A stretch of DNA of 33,575 nucleotides, taken from assembly GCA_003584865.1 (NCBI GenBank), contig QVQE01000114.1:1-33575 (forward strand), in the 5' to 3' direction. Source of the DNA: Methylococcales bacterium. Its GTDB lineage: Bacteria > Pseudomonadota > Gammaproteobacteria > Methylococcales > Methylomonadaceae. Positions 1 to 9,513 of this stretch are shown here, piece after piece. Positions within the stretch are counted from its first letter, which is position 1. The number at the start of each line of letters is the position of its first letter. Position numbers and translations under genes: made by a program. A model generated the notes under the pieces. The model saw only the letters and a program-made list of their open reading frames with translations. It was not told the origin of the DNA and searched no databases.

Positions 1-2229
1 ACTGCGGCATTACTGTTTCAGGACACGACGTTAGCCAATGAAAATCTTGGGGTACTTAAGGCCTTGTGGGAGGTAAAGGTTGCCTGTCTGTACGATAGGC
101 AGGGTGCTGTTTTTGCTAAATTGTTGAAAGTGAACGATGCAGAATTAGACTGTCCCATGGCTATTGATGATGAACGAACCGAATTTGACACAGTATATTT
201 ACACATAGTCCAGCCAATTATTGTTGATAGTGAAAGGCTAGGGGCTGTTTATATTTATGCTGATTTTAGGAACTCCTATTGGCAAAAGATAAAGTTTATA
301 GGGGAATTGATCCTTGTGTTAGTGGGCGCATCGATACTTGCTTCCTTTTTAACGTCACCCCTCTTAAGGCTTATTTCATTACCAGTTAAAAAGTTGTTGG
401 AAACTGTTAAAGCTATTAGCGACACTAAAAATTATTCATTACGAGCGGTTAAAGTTAATAATGATGAGCTGGGAGTTTTGGTCGAGGCATTCAATGATTT
501 GATCGGTATTGTTCAAACTCAAAATCAGTCTTTGACTCGAGCAAAAGACCGTTATCTGGCGCTTTTTGATGACAATCCAACAATGGTATTTAATCTCTCC
601 AATACCGGTGTTATCTTGTCTATTAACCGTACTGGCGCTAAACAATTGGGTTTGACTGTTGATGAAATTCAGGATTGCTCTGTATTTGGTTTTATTAATC
701 CAGGTGATTTGCTTGTCATGGAAGGAATCATTGAAAATTGCTTGGCGATGCCCGCGTCTGTGTATAAGCAGGAACTCAGATTGATTTGTGAAAATGGACG
801 GATTATTTGGGTTAGAGCAACCGCTAAAGTATTTGAAAATGAACAGCGGTTAAATAGTTTATTACTGGTTTGTGAGGATATTACAGAAACACGAGAATTA
901 AGCGAGCAAATTGCTTATCAAGCTACTCATGATGCATTAACTGGTCTCGCCAATCGCGGCCAGTTTGATATACAGATTAATGAGGCGATAGCTATAGCTT
1001 GTACGGAACACTCCGAGCACGCTGTCTGTTATCTGGATTTGGATCAGTTTAAAGTCGTAAACGATACCTGTGGGCATTTGGCAGGAGATGAATTGCTCAG
1101 GCAGTTAGGTGAGTTATTTAGAAAAAATCTACGTAAGCATGATTTTATAGCTCGATTAGGGGGGGATGAGTTTGGCGTATTAATGCATAACTGTTCGGTC
1201 GATCAGGCTATTTATGTTTGTGAACAGTTATGTAATATGGTCAAAGACTTTAATTTTGCTTGGGAAGATAGGCGCTTTACCATCGGTGTAAGTATTGGTA
1301 TTTCAACAATAAGTGAAAGGAGTCACAGTGCAGTTGATTTGCTTAAAGAAGCCGATGCTGCTTGTTATGCAGCAAAGGATAGAGGTCGAAATAGAGTACA
1401 TGTTTATCGTCCAGATGATAAAGAATTAGCTCAAAGGCATGGAGAAATGCAATGGGTATCAAAAATAAAACAGGGTTTGGAAGAGAATCGTTTCTGTCTC
1501 TATGGTCAGCCAATAGTTCCATTTGATAACAGTGATGAAGGTTTACATTTCGAAGTCCTGGTTCGTTATCGGGATGATCAAGGGCATATTGTTCCGCCAG
1601 GCGCCTTTTTACCAGCCGCAGAGCGTTATCATCTCTCTCCCGCATTGGATCGGTCAGTAATTAGTCAATTATTCGAGTGGGTCGCAACTAGGCCTGATTT
1701 TCTCGAAAAGCTCTCTCTGTGTTCCATTAACTTATCGGGCGTGTCCCTGTCAGACGAGACTTTGCTAGAGTTTATTTCAGTTCAGTTCAGTAAGTGGAAT
1801 ATACCTACTAATAAGATTTGCTTTGAGATAACAGAAACAGCTGCTATTGCCAATTTAGCCAATGCTACTAATTTTATTAATGAGTTAAGAAGTCGTGGGT
1901 GTTCGTTTTCACTGGATGATTTTGGTAGTGGCTTATCCTCTTTTGCATACTTAAGAAATTTGCCGGTAGATTATCTTAAGATTGATGGTTTGTTTGTGAA
2001 AGACATTTTAGTTGATAAAGTAGACTTCGCTATGGTAAAGTCAATTAACGAAGTCGGTCATATTATGGGTAAAAAGACGATTGCAGAGTTTGTTGAAAAT
2101 GAAAAAATATTTTCATTGCTAAATGAGTTGGGGGTGGATTATGCGCAAGGTCATGGCATTGGTAAGGCTGTTCCCCTGGAAGACCTTAGGATAATTATAC
2201 CTTTTACGAAGGTTTCCAATGAAAATTAA
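1..2229 (+). CDS. CHASE8-HAMP-PAS-GGDEF-EAL cyclic-di-GMP protein, 5' truncated by window edge
   Basis: The frame is open from base 1, so the real start lies outside the window; a TTG at 64 is only an internal codon. The residues encoded by the first 60 bases continue smoothly into a CHASE8-like periplasmic sensor (roughly 1-280). One membrane segment follows (about 283-360), then HAMP (361-520), PAS (550-900), GGDEF (900-1420) and EAL (1460-2200). The GGDEF motif is intact at 1159-1173. An RKHD inhibitory I-site sits exactly five residues before it (1132-1143). The EAL signature is EVLVRY at 1552-1569, and DDFGSG and KKTIAEFVE are present further on, so both cyclase and phosphodiesterase activity look possible; which one dominates cannot be read from sequence. 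The stop overlaps the next gene, a TonB receptor, by 11 bases. CHASE8 plus HAMP plus GGDEF is the architecture of YfiN, whose partner is periplasmic YfiR; a YfiR-like gene upstream is inferred. Confidence 0.93.
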   Translation, partial: TAALLFQDTTLANENLGVLKALWEVKVACLYDRQGAVFAKLLKVNDAELDCPMAIDDERTEFDTVYLHIVQPIIVDSERLGAVYIYADFRNSYWQKIKFIGELILVLVGASILASFLTSPLLRLISLPVKKLLETVKAISDTKNYSLRAVKVNNDELGVLVEAFNDLIGIVQTQNQSLTRAKDRYLALFDDNPTMVFNLSNTGVILSINRTGAKQLGLTVDEIQDCSVFGFINPGDLLVMEGIIENCLAMPASVYKQELRLICENGRIIWVRATAKVFENEQRLNSLLLVCEDITETRELSEQIAYQATHDALTGLANRGQFDIQINEAIAIACTEHSEHAVCYLDLDQFKVVNDTCGHLAGDELLRQLGELFRKNLRKHDFIARLGGDEFGVLMHNCSVDQAIYVCEQLCNMVKDFNFAWEDRRFTIGVSIGISTISERSHSAVDLLKEADAACYAAKDRGRNRVHVYRPDDKELAQRHGEMQWVSKIKQGLEENRFCLYGQPIVPFDNSDEGLHFEVLVRYRDDQGHIVPPGAFLPAAERYHLSPALDRSVISQLFEWVATRPDFLEKLSLCSINLSGVSLSDETLLEFISVQFSKWNIPTNKICFEITETAAIANLANATNFINELRSRGCSFSLDDFGSGLSSFAYLRNLPVDYLKIDGLFVKDILVDKVDFAMVKSINEVGHIMGKKTIAEFVENEKIFSLLNELGVDYAQGHGIGKAVPLEDLRIIIPFTKVSNEN

Positions 2230-4339
2230 CTCTTGGGCTCCAAGTTCCATACTATTTTTAAGCTGGATTAGCTCAGGTGTTGTATCGGCAGCCGACCGTA
2301 AAATAGATGATTATTTCGCTATGTCACCAGCTCAACTGGCTGAGATTCCAGTTACTATCGCTTCAGGAACGCCAAGGCCGATTTTTCAGTCTGCCGCTGT
2401 GACCAGTGTGGTGACGGCTGATCAAATTAAATCCATGGGTGCAACCGAATTGCATGAGGTGTTGGAGACCATTCCCGGTGTGCATACCAGTCTTCAGCCA
2501 AATAGCTTTGACTACAGCTATAGCATAAGAGGTATCAGTAATGCAGCTAACTCGGAAGTTTTGATATTATTGGACGGTACCCGCATTACCACACCTTTTG
2601 GCGGCACATTATTGAATACAACGGAGTTGCCGCTGGAGTCTATTGCGCGAGTGGAAGTGATTCGTGGACCTGGGTCTGCTTTGTATGGAGCGGATGCTTT
2701 TGCCGGCGTCATCAATATCATTACCAAAAAAGCCAAGGATATTAATGGCTCGGCCTTAGGGGTGCGTGCCGGCGATCATGGTACCCAGAGCGGATGGGGG
2801 CAGCATAGTGCAGAGTGGGCAGGTTGGGAAATTGCGACTAGTTTGCAATATCAGCGCACCGATGGTGACCCATCGCGTATTATTAGTGCTGATGCTCAAA
2901 CAGGCTTTGATCAGGTGTTTAATACCCATGCATCTCTTGCTCCTGGTGCTATTAATACCAACTATGAAACGTATAACGGGCATCTGAAGCTACAGCGAAA
3001 ATACTGGGATATTGGTTTCTGGGCATTTAATTCAAATGGCGGCGCTCGTGCTGGGGTTGCTGGTGCGTTAAATCCAAATGGTGTTATTAGTGGTCAGCAA
3101 TACTTAGGCGATGTGCGCTTTTCCACAGAAGACTTGCTGGATGACTGGGAGTTTAACGCTCATGTCAGTTATTTGAATGCTGATCTTTTGGCTCAAGTCA
3201 GTTTGTTCCCCGCTAATGCATTGATACCTATAGGTTTGGATGGTAACATTGGCTCTTACGGCAGTGTGCCGATGTTGTTTCCAAATGGTGTTAACACTAA
3301 TTTAGGCCGTACAGATCAAATACCCTCGTTTGAATTGGGTTCAACCTATAAAGGTTTTTCTCAGCATCTACTTCGCTTTAGCTCTGCTTTCCGTTACGAA
3401 AGCGAAAGCGTAAGTCAAAGCAGTAATTTTGGTTACGGCACTCAGGCAGGTGTTGGAGGTGCATTAAATAATGTAACCGGAACTGCCTACAGCTATTTGC
3501 CAAATACACATCGAAATATAGGTTCGTTGGTGGCACAGGATGAATGGCAGTTAGCCTCTAATTGGCAGTTGACGACGGGGTTGCGCTATGATCATTACTC
3601 AGATTTTGGCGGAACCTTTAATCCGCGTGTGGGTCTGGTTTGGGATATTAATAATCAACTCACCAGTAAGCTAATGTATGGAAAGGCATTTAGGGCACCT
3701 AGTTTTTCTGAGCAATTTACCCAGAATAATCCAGTTGTCGTTGGCAATAGTCATTTAAAGCCTGAAACGATTAATACTTTTGAATGGGCTCTGAATTATC
3801 GCCCTTTGACAACAGTGAGTACAGCAGTCAATGTGTATTACTATCAAATTAATAATTTGATAGCACAAGTAATGAATACAACTCCGGTTGCAAGTGCAAG
3901 TATCTATCAAAATAACGGTAATCAAAACGGCTATGGATCAGAGTTTGAATTTAACTGGCAATGGAACTCAAAATGGGATTTAAAAGGTAATTACGCTTGG
4001 GTGCATGCTTTAAATGAGACTAATCAACGTTTGGTGACAGGAGTACCTGCTCATCATGTTTATGCCGCCTTGTTATGGAAATTTTTGCCTCAGTGGCAAT
4101 TACAGCCCCAGCTTAACTATATTGGCAGCAGGAACGGCAATGGAAGTCAGCAGTTGTGTGATTACGAAACCATCGACGTCACATTGAGAGGTGTAAAATT
4201 ATTTGGACATGTTAATCTGGCTGGTTCGTTACATAATGCTTTCGACGCAAAATATTATGAGCCTACGGTTTTACAAATGCCGACTATGATACCCATGCTG
4301 GGGAGAAGTTTTTATCTCGAAGCATCAGTTAATTTTTAA
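2219..4339 (+). CDS. TonB-dependent outer membrane receptor, colicin I/B12-receptor type
   Basis: This 706-residue protein has a signal peptide ending near residue 24 (VVSA) and a plug domain at about 48-170. The plug contains ADQIKSMGATELHEVLETIP, an SIRGI strand, LLDGTRI and VIRGPGSALYGADAFAGVINI, all hallmarks of the TonB-dependent receptor plug. The barrel fills the rest and ends in Phe, as outer membrane beta-barrels do. A GAAGG-type ribosome site lies 7 bases before the ATG, inside the preceding c-di-GMP gene, so the two are co-translated. The substrate cannot be read from the sequence. The tight link to a CHASE8 signalling protein suggests that the receptor's traffic or state is coupled to c-di-GMP output. 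This pairing is known for YfiR/GGDEF/TonB-receptor neighbourhoods; here it is inference. Confidence 0.93.
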   Translation: MKINSWAPSSILFLSWISSGVVSAADRKIDDYFAMSPAQLAEIPVTIASGTPRPIFQSAAVTSVVTADQIKSMGATELHEVLETIPGVHTSLQPNSFDYSYSIRGISNAANSEVLILLDGTRITTPFGGTLLNTTELPLESIARVEVIRGPGSALYGADAFAGVINIITKKAKDINGSALGVRAGDHGTQSGWGQHSAEWAGWEIATSLQYQRTDGDPSRIISADAQTGFDQVFNTHASLAPGAINTNYETYNGHLKLQRKYWDIGFWAFNSNGGARAGVAGALNPNGVISGQQYLGDVRFSTEDLLDDWEFNAHVSYLNADLLAQVSLFPANALIPIGLDGNIGSYGSVPMLFPNGVNTNLGRTDQIPSFELGSTYKGFSQHLLRFSSAFRYESESVSQSSNFGYGTQAGVGGALNNVTGTAYSYLPNTHRNIGSLVAQDEWQLASNWQLTTGLRYDHYSDFGGTFNPRVGLVWDINNQLTSKLMYGKAFRAPSFSEQFTQNNPVVVGNSHLKPETINTFEWALNYRPLTTVSTAVNVYYYQINNLIAQVMNTTPVASASIYQNNGNQNGYGSEFEFNWQWNSKWDLKGNYAWVHALNETNQRLVTGVPAHHVYAALLWKFLPQWQLQPQLNYIGSRNGNGSQQLCDYETIDVTLRGVKLFGHVNLAGSLHNAFDAKYYEPTVLQMPTMIPMLGRSFYLEASVNF

Positions 4340-4354
4340 CTTATTCGCTGATTT

Positions 4355-4372
4355 AGTCCTTTAAGGGCTTTT
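4355..4372 (+). terminator. weak hairpin plus short T run after the TonB receptor gene
   Basis: AGTCC at 4355-4359 pairs with GGGCT at 4365-4369 (one T-G wobble) around a TTTAA loop, followed by TTT. It lies between convergent genes and is a plausible but weak intrinsic terminator for the receptor transcript. Confidence 0.4.
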
Positions 4373-4380
4373 ATTGGTTG

Positions 4381-5181
4381 TTATGTTTCAGTGTCAACAC
4401 TTTTGGTTGTGATAGAAGTAGGGGTTTCAAATAAGCCGCCATTGCTAGTCAGGAACTCCCAAATGCCTATGTTTTTTTCAGCGACACTATCAAGCAGGTC
4501 TGTTATTTTGATTGCTGTCGGCCATCGCAGTCCGTGGTAATCTACCATAGGGCCAATTTTTATAAAATTGATTCCTATTTTCGATAAAAAGCGTATCAAC
4601 GAACGATCCATAACAGCAAACCAATGCTCTATGTTATTTTCATGGCTTGCTTTAATGATACAAGCAATTAAAGCGATAGTTATAAAAGGGAAAGTCTTTT
4701 TTTCATCCCGAGTGCTGTTAATTTTTGGGTCTGTCAGGTTTTGTCGAGAATTATCTGCTTCGATTCTTCTTCTTTTAAATGATTTTGATATGCAAAATCG
4801 AGATACTTCCGCTAGGTGTTTTCGATCAATCTGTTGTAATAGAGGAATATGATCTATTTCACAATGCTGTTCCAAAGGGAGTAAATAGTTCGGATTATTG
4901 GTGTCTGGAAGGATAAGGCGAACAGTCGCTACAAAGTCCCCAGATTTGCGGTGAAGAATTAGGTACTGGATGGATTGCTGGTCATGTTTATCAAATTCCA
5001 TGCCGTCTGGATAGTGGTCAGCTTTTTCAAATGTATTTTCAACGCAATACACCAGATAACGTAATTTATAAGCTTCATTTTTAAGGTTATCAGTTATTGC
5101 AGGGATTGTTTCAAAATATTTATTAAATGTGTTAAATATTTTAATAGTCAATTGATAGTCTCTGAGTGAAATAAATACCAA
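4381..5181 (-). CDS. PEP-CTERM/exosortase system-associated acyltransferase (GNAT, autoinducer-synthase-like)
   Basis: The 266-residue protein has the layout of the exosortase-associated acyltransferase family (TIGR03694), a relative of acyl-homoserine-lactone synthases. The N-terminal part reads FNKYFETIPAITDNLKNEAY then LRYLVYCVE. A strand with DFVATVRLILP, the segment EVSRFCISKSFKRRR, and a GNAT-like second half with WFAVMDRSLIRFLSKIGI follow. Genes of this family normally sit with exosortase and exopolysaccharide clusters; no exosortase or PEP-CTERM substrate is in this window, so it stands alone here. The start is uncertain: no ATG opens the frame before Met60. The TTG at 5181 lacks a clear ribosome site, while the TTG at 5151 has AGAG about 9 bases upstream and would give 256 residues. 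The true small-molecule product is unknown. Confidence 0.82.
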   Translation of the reverse strand: MVFISLRDYQLTIKIFNTFNKYFETIPAITDNLKNEAYKLRYLVYCVENTFEKADHYPDGMEFDKHDQQSIQYLILHRKSGDFVATVRLILPDTNNPNYLLPLEQHCEIDHIPLLQQIDRKHLAEVSRFCISKSFKRRRIEADNSRQNLTDPKINSTRDEKKTFPFITIALIACIIKASHENNIEHWFAVMDRSLIRFLSKIGINFIKIGPMVDYHGLRWPTAIKITDLLDSVAEKNIGIWEFLTSNGGLFETPTSITTKSVDTET

Positions 5182-5354
5182 ATGCCAATATTTTTTGATA
5201 AGTCATTAGTGAGATACGAAAGTATTTGATGATTAATTCTATCAAGAGCTGCTTTAAGCATCACTTTTATGAACATTATTTTGATTTCAGCTAAAGGTAA
5301 GGTGTTAGTTTAACAGATAGTTGTTGTCTCTTGGCATAATGAATAACCTGGTGC

Positions 5355-5388
5355 TTTACTGTGAAATTAAATAGTACTATAATGGTAC
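5355..5388 (+). promoter_or_regulatory. sigma70-type promoter of sufR with a GTAC-flanked candidate operator
   Basis: TTTACT at 5355-5360 and a perfect TATAAT at 5378-5383 are separated by 17 bases. The -10 box is bracketed by GTAC at 5374-5377 and GTAC at 5385-5388, giving a small symmetric site that an Rrf2-type repressor such as SufR could occupy. Transcription would begin near 5390, which excludes the upstream GTG at 5361 as the translation start of sufR. The promoter is seen directly; the operator role is inferred. Confidence 0.6.
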
Positions 5389-5408
5389 AGAATAAATATG
5401 GAGTCTAT

Positions 5409-5873
5409 ATGTTACGGTTAAGTAAATTAACAGATTACGCAACGGTCATTTTAAGTTTCATGGCTAAAGATGATGCCCAAGTGCTCACTGCAATGGAAAT
5501 AGCCACTGCAACAGGGATTGCATTGCCTACAGTGAGCAAGATTCTTAAGTTATTGGTTAATGCTAAAGTGTTGATTTCGACACGAGGTGCAAAAGGTGGT
5601 TATGCCTTATCAAGAGCAGCTGAAAAGATTACAGTAGCAAGTGTGATCAGTGCCTTGGAGGGGCCAATCGCATTAACAGAGTGTAGTATTTCTCAACTAG
5701 GTTGTGAGCAGGCCTCTGGTTGTGGAATCAGAAGCAACTGGAGTCTAATTAACCAGACTATCCATCACGCCTTAGAATCAGTGACTTTGGCCGATATGAT
5801 TAAGCCAGTACCTGTTAAAGACGTTGTCTGGAATCAAGAAGTTATGATTCCTGTCACCAGTTTATATCGTTAG
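5409..5873 (+). CDS. sufR: SufR-type Rrf2-family transcriptional regulator of the SUF system
   Basis: The frame is open from a GTG at 5361, but the ATG at 5409 is the better start. GGAG lies 5 bases upstream of it, the family's usual beginning (MLRLSKLTDYATVILSFMA) starts there, and the probable transcription start lies between the two. The product is 154 residues. A winged helix-turn-helix occupies about 1-75. Three cysteines follow in the order C-x6-C-x5-C (ECSISQLGCEQASGC), close to the C-x5-C-x5-C cluster ligands of IscR. This matches the gammaproteobacterial SUF regulator family (TIGR02944). It leads the operon and presumably senses cluster status through the three cysteines, repressing its own promoter, whose -10 box is flanked by a symmetric motif. 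Confidence 0.93.
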   Translation: MLRLSKLTDYATVILSFMAKDDAQVLTAMEIATATGIALPTVSKILKLLVNAKVLISTRGAKGGYALSRAAEKITVASVISALEGPIALTECSISQLGCEQASGCGIRSNWSLINQTIHHALESVTLADMIKPVPVKDVVWNQEVMIPVTSLYR

Positions 5874-5924
5874 TAAGAAATAGTTTTCATAGACTACGTC
5901 CTTGTACTTTAAAAGAGAATTTTT

Positions 5925-7373
5925 ATGTCAGCCAGTACACAAGAAATTAACAATCTTATCAATCAGGAATACAAACAAGGATTTGTGACTGAGTTGGAAA
6001 CTAACACATTCTTACCAGGACTGGATGAAAGTGTTATTCATAAGTTGTCCAAGATCAAGAATGAACCTGAGTTTATGCTGGAGTATCGATTAAAGGCTTT
6101 TCGACATTGGCAAACGATGAAGTCTCCAGAATGGGCATTTGTAAAGTTTGATCCTATCGATTATCAATCTATTAGTTATTACTCTGCGCCTAAGCGTAAA
6201 GAAGATGGCCCTAAAAGTTTGGATGAGATTGATCCGCAAATCCTAGAAGCCTATAAAAAATTGGGTATCCCTTTAGATGAGCAAGAACGTTTAGCAGGTG
6301 TGGCTGTTGATGCTGTTTTTGATAGTGTGTCAGTAGCCACTACTTTTAAAGGAAAATTAAAAGATGCGGGTGTTATTTTCTGCCCAATATCTGAAGCCTT
6401 GCGAGATCATCCAGAGTTGATTAAAGAATATTTGGGTTCTGTCGTTCCTATTACGGATAATTATTTTGCGGCTTTAAATGCGGCGGTATTTACGGATGGT
6501 TCATTTGTTTACATTCCAAAAGGCGTGCGTTGTCCTATGGAATTATCTACCTATTTTAGAATTAATGCGGCTAATACCGGGCAGTTTGAAAGAACCTTGA
6601 TTATTGCCGATGAAGGTAGCCATGTCAGCTATTTAGAAGGCTGTACGGCACCGATGCGTGATGAAAATCAGTTGCATGCGGCTGTTGTTGAATTGGTCGC
6701 AATGAAAGATGCGGTGATTAAATATTCAACGGTACAGAATTGGTATCCGGGTGACAAAAATGGCTTGGGGGGTATTTATAACTTTGTGACTAAACGGGCT
6801 GATTGTCGCGGTGCGAACTCTAAAGTGTCCTGGACTCAAGTCGAAACCGGTTCTGCCATTACTTGGAAATATCCTAGTTGTGTTTTAACAGGTGATAATT
6901 CAGTCGGCGAGTTCTACTCTGTGGCGTTAACGAATAATTATCAGCAAGCGGATACCGGTACGAAGATGATTCATATTGGAAAAAATACCCGTAGTACGAT
7001 TGTCTCTAAAGGTATTTCGGCAGGTAAAGCACAAAACACCTATCGTGGATTGGTTAAAGTATTAAAGAGTGCAGAAAACGCCCGAAACTATACCCAATGT
7101 GATTCTTTATTGGTGGGTGATCAGTGTGGTGCGCATACGTTTCCCTATATTGAAGTTAAACAGCCTTCCGCTCAGGTGGAGCATGAAGCGACCACTTCTA
7201 AAATTAGTGAAGATCAGTTGTTTTTCTGTCAGCAACGCGGACTCTCTGCAGAAGATGCTGTGTCAATGATCGTGAATGGTTTTTGTAAAGAAGTTTTCAA
7301 AGAATTGCCGATGGAGTTTGCAGTAGAAGCGCAGGCTTTATTAGGTTTGAGTCTCGAAGGCTCGGTTGGATAA
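5925..7373 (+). CDS. sufB: Fe-S cluster scaffold subunit SufB
   Basis: SufB of 482 residues forms the SufBC2D scaffold on which new iron-sulfur clusters are built in the cytoplasm. The sequence is well conserved throughout: [38 protein letters not shown] and [17 protein letters not shown] are all recognisable. Cys392 (TQCDS, codon 7098-7100) and Glu421 (in VEHEATTSK) keep the spacing of the cluster-assembly residues Cys405 and Glu434 of E. coli SufB. The gene begins 52 bases after sufR, with GAGA upstream as a modest ribosome site, and 56 bases precede sufC. Confidence 0.97.
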   Translation: MSASTQEINNLINQEYKQGFVTELETNTFLPGLDESVIHKLSKIKNEPEFMLEYRLKAFRHWQTMKSPEWAFVKFDPIDYQSISYYSAPKRKEDGPKSLDEIDPQILEAYKKLGIPLDEQERLAGVAVDAVFDSVSVATTFKGKLKDAGVIFCPISEALRDHPELIKEYLGSVVPITDNYFAALNAAVFTDGSFVYIPKGVRCPMELSTYFRINAANTGQFERTLIIADEGSHVSYLEGCTAPMRDENQLHAAVVELVAMKDAVIKYSTVQNWYPGDKNGLGGIYNFVTKRADCRGANSKVSWTQVETGSAITWKYPSCVLTGDNSVGEFYSVALTNNYQQADTGTKMIHIGKNTRSTIVSKGISAGKAQNTYRGLVKVLKSAENARNYTQCDSLLVGDQCGAHTFPYIEVKQPSAQVEHEATTSKISEDQLFFCQQRGLSAEDAVSMIVNGFCKEVFKELPMEFAVEAQALLGLSLEGSVG

Positions 7374-7429
7374 CACAGAATTTTTTAAGGATTAGGGTTA
7401 AGAGCCCTCTATACAATAGGTAACAATGA

Positions 7430-8185
7430 ATGCTTAGCATAAAAAATCTTCACGTGAGTGTGGGTGATAAACCCATCCTTAAAGGTATTAATCTTGAAAT
7501 TAAACCGGGTGAAATTCACGCCATTATGGGTCCCAATGGTTCGGGTAAAAGTACTTTATCTCACATTTTATCAGGTAAGAGCGGATACACAGTGACTGAA
7601 GGTTCGGCGACTTATCAAGGTAAAGATTTATTAGAAATGCCGCCTGAAATACGTGCGCGTGAGGGCGTCTTTTTAGCGTTTCAATACCCCGTTGAAATTC
7701 CGGGTGTGAGTAACGTGTATTTATTAAAAGCGGCGCTGAATTCCATTCGTAAACATCAGGGTCAATCAGAAGTCGATGCGATGGATTTCTTAACGTTGGT
7801 TAAGGGTAAAGTACGTCTTTTGGAAATGGATGAGAAGTTTTTATATCGGGCGGTGAATGAAGGATTTTCGGGTGGCGAGAAAAAGCGTAATGAGATATTA
7901 CAAATGGCTATTCTTGAACCTAAATTGTGTATCCTAGATGAAACGGATTCTGGATTGGATATTGATGCCTTAAAGATTGTGTCTGAAGGCGTTAATTCAT
8001 TACGTTCACCGGATCGCTCTTTTGTGATGGTGACGCATTATCAGCGTTTATTGGATTACATTAAACCGGATTTTGTACATGTGTTGGCGAATGGACAAAT
8101 CGTTAAGTCCGGTGGGGCAGAACTCGCTTTAGAACTTGAAGAGAAAGGTTATAGTTGGCTTGAAGATGCAGAGGCATCTGCTTAA
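7430..8185 (+). CDS. sufC: SUF system ATPase SufC
   Basis: SufC is the ABC-type ATPase that drives conformational change in the SufBCD scaffold. The 251-residue protein has Walker [10 protein letters not shown] at residues 34-42, the Q-loop [10 protein letters not shown], the signature [13 protein letters not shown] and Walker [13 protein letters not shown], with the switch His in VTHYQR. There are no membrane segments, as expected for this soluble ABC protein. The ATG at 7430 was chosen because the protein's family start (MLSIKNLHV) is there; a nearby ATG at 7426 runs into a stop after three codons. The stop codon shares one base with the sufD start, indicating translational coupling. Confidence 0.97.
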   Translation: MLSIKNLHVSVGDKPILKGINLEIKPGEIHAIMGPNGSGKSTLSHILSGKSGYTVTEGSATYQGKDLLEMPPEIRAREGVFLAFQYPVEIPGVSNVYLLKAALNSIRKHQGQSEVDAMDFLTLVKGKVRLLEMDEKFLYRAVNEGFSGGEKKRNEILQMAILEPKLCILDETDSGLDIDALKIVSEGVNSLRSPDRSFVMVTHYQRLLDYIKPDFVHVLANGQIVKSGGAELALELEEKGYSWLEDAEASA

Positions 8186-9513
8186 TGGCTAAGGCAAATT
8201 CAAGTGCTTATGTAGAGCGTTATGCTGATGGTGCCTCTTCATTGTGTGGGCAAACCGTGCCTTGGTTGCAACAGCAGCGTGCAGACGCAATCTTGCAGTT
8301 CACTGAATATGGATTCCCTGCTATACGTGATGAAGACTGGCGTTACACAAATGTTTCCGTCCTTGATAAGCAACATTTTGCGATGGCTCAGAAGAGCGTC
8401 TCGGCTGTTATAACGGCTGATTGGTTAAAGGCTTATCAGTTGGTTGATGCCTGGTCATTGGTATTGGTCGATGGCTATTTTTCAGCAGAGCACTCTGTGT
8501 TGGCCGATTTGCCAGAGGGTGTTACGGTTATGAGTCTGGCCAAAGCTTTGCAAGACGCACAGTACGCTACTGTGTTAGAAGGGAAGATAAACGGTGCTGT
8601 AAGCCAAGATGAGAACGGTTTTGTTGCCTTTAATGGGGCTTATTTTGTTGATGGTGTGCTGATTCATGTGCCGGCAAAGCTTCAAGTGTCGAAGCCAATA
8701 CAGGTGCTGCATATCGCTACGCAAGAATTAACAGCGATCAATACACGCTCAGTCATAGTGGCTGATGAGTTGTCTGAGGTGCAGTTAATTGAAACCTTTG
8801 TAGGTTTAGAGTGTGCTTATTTGTCTGTCGCCGTGACAGAAGTGTTTGTCGGGCAAAATGCCAATGTTACCCTTCATAAGGTGCAGGTGGAGTCTGAAAA
8901 GGCAATTCATTTTGGCGGGACTTATGTTAAGCAAGCCCGAGATGCGCGTTTTCGTCATGATAACTTTGCTTTGGGTGCTGTGTTAGCGCGTAGTGATGTG
9001 CATACTGATTTAGATCACGCGTCTGAATGTGAGTTAAATGGTCTGTATTTAGGTGTTAAGCGCCAACATATAGATAATCATACCAGGATCAATCATTTAA
9101 AGCCCCACGGTATCAGTCGCCAATTATACAAGGGCGTATTGGATGATAGAGCGAGAGGGGTTTTTCAGGGTCGAGTTGTGGTGGCAGAAGATGCGCAGAA
9201 AACGGATTCGCAAATGAATAATCGTAATCTTTTGTTATCGAGTGATGCTGAGGCGGATACAAAGCCGCAATTAGAGATTTATGCGGATGATGTAAAGTGC
9301 GCACATGGTGTGACTGTAGGGCAGTTAGATGAAAAATCTATTTTTTATCTCCAGTCTCGTTGTGTCGATGAAGAAACTGCGCGTAACATGCTCACGTTTG
9401 CGTTTGCTAATGAAATGGTGGATAAGGTTAAGATTAAAAGTTTGCATGATTTAATTTTGGGGCAAGTGTTAACACGCTTTCCACAGGAAGGAATCAATAA
9501 GGAGTGGCTATGA
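8185..9513 (+). CDS. sufD: Fe-S cluster assembly protein SufD
   Basis: SufD (442 residues) pairs with SufB and SufC in the scaffold and is needed for iron entry. The N-terminal half is variable, as usual, including FPAIRDEDWRYTN near residue 45. The C-terminal beta-helix core is conserved: HIDNHTRINHL, DDRARGVFQGRVVV, QMNNRNLLLS, KPQLEIYADDVKCAHGVTVG and RCVDEETARNML. His374 (in CAHGVTVG, codon 9304-9306) corresponds to the functionally important His360 of E. coli SufD. The ATG overlaps the sufC stop by one base, and the gene ends with an ATGA overlap into sufS. Confidence 0.95.
   Translation: MAKANSSAYVERYADGASSLCGQTVPWLQQQRADAILQFTEYGFPAIRDEDWRYTNVSVLDKQHFAMAQKSVSAVITADWLKAYQLVDAWSLVLVDGYFSAEHSVLADLPEGVTVMSLAKALQDAQYATVLEGKINGAVSQDENGFVAFNGAYFVDGVLIHVPAKLQVSKPIQVLHIATQELTAINTRSVIVADELSEVQLIETFVGLECAYLSVAVTEVFVGQNANVTLHKVQVESEKAIHFGGTYVKQARDARFRHDNFALGAVLARSDVHTDLDHASECELNGLYLGVKRQHIDNHTRINHLKPHGISRQLYKGVLDDRARGVFQGRVVVAEDAQKTDSQMNNRNLLLSSDAEADTKPQLEIYADDVKCAHGVTVGQLDEKSIFYLQSRCVDEETARNMLTFAFANEMVDKVKIKSLHDLILGQVLTRFPQEGINKEWL

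Noticed and set aside
5361-5408. N-terminal extension of SufR from the GTG at 5361
   Set aside because: It overlaps the promoter, adds residues not found in the family, and the ATG at 5409 has a well-spaced GGAG.
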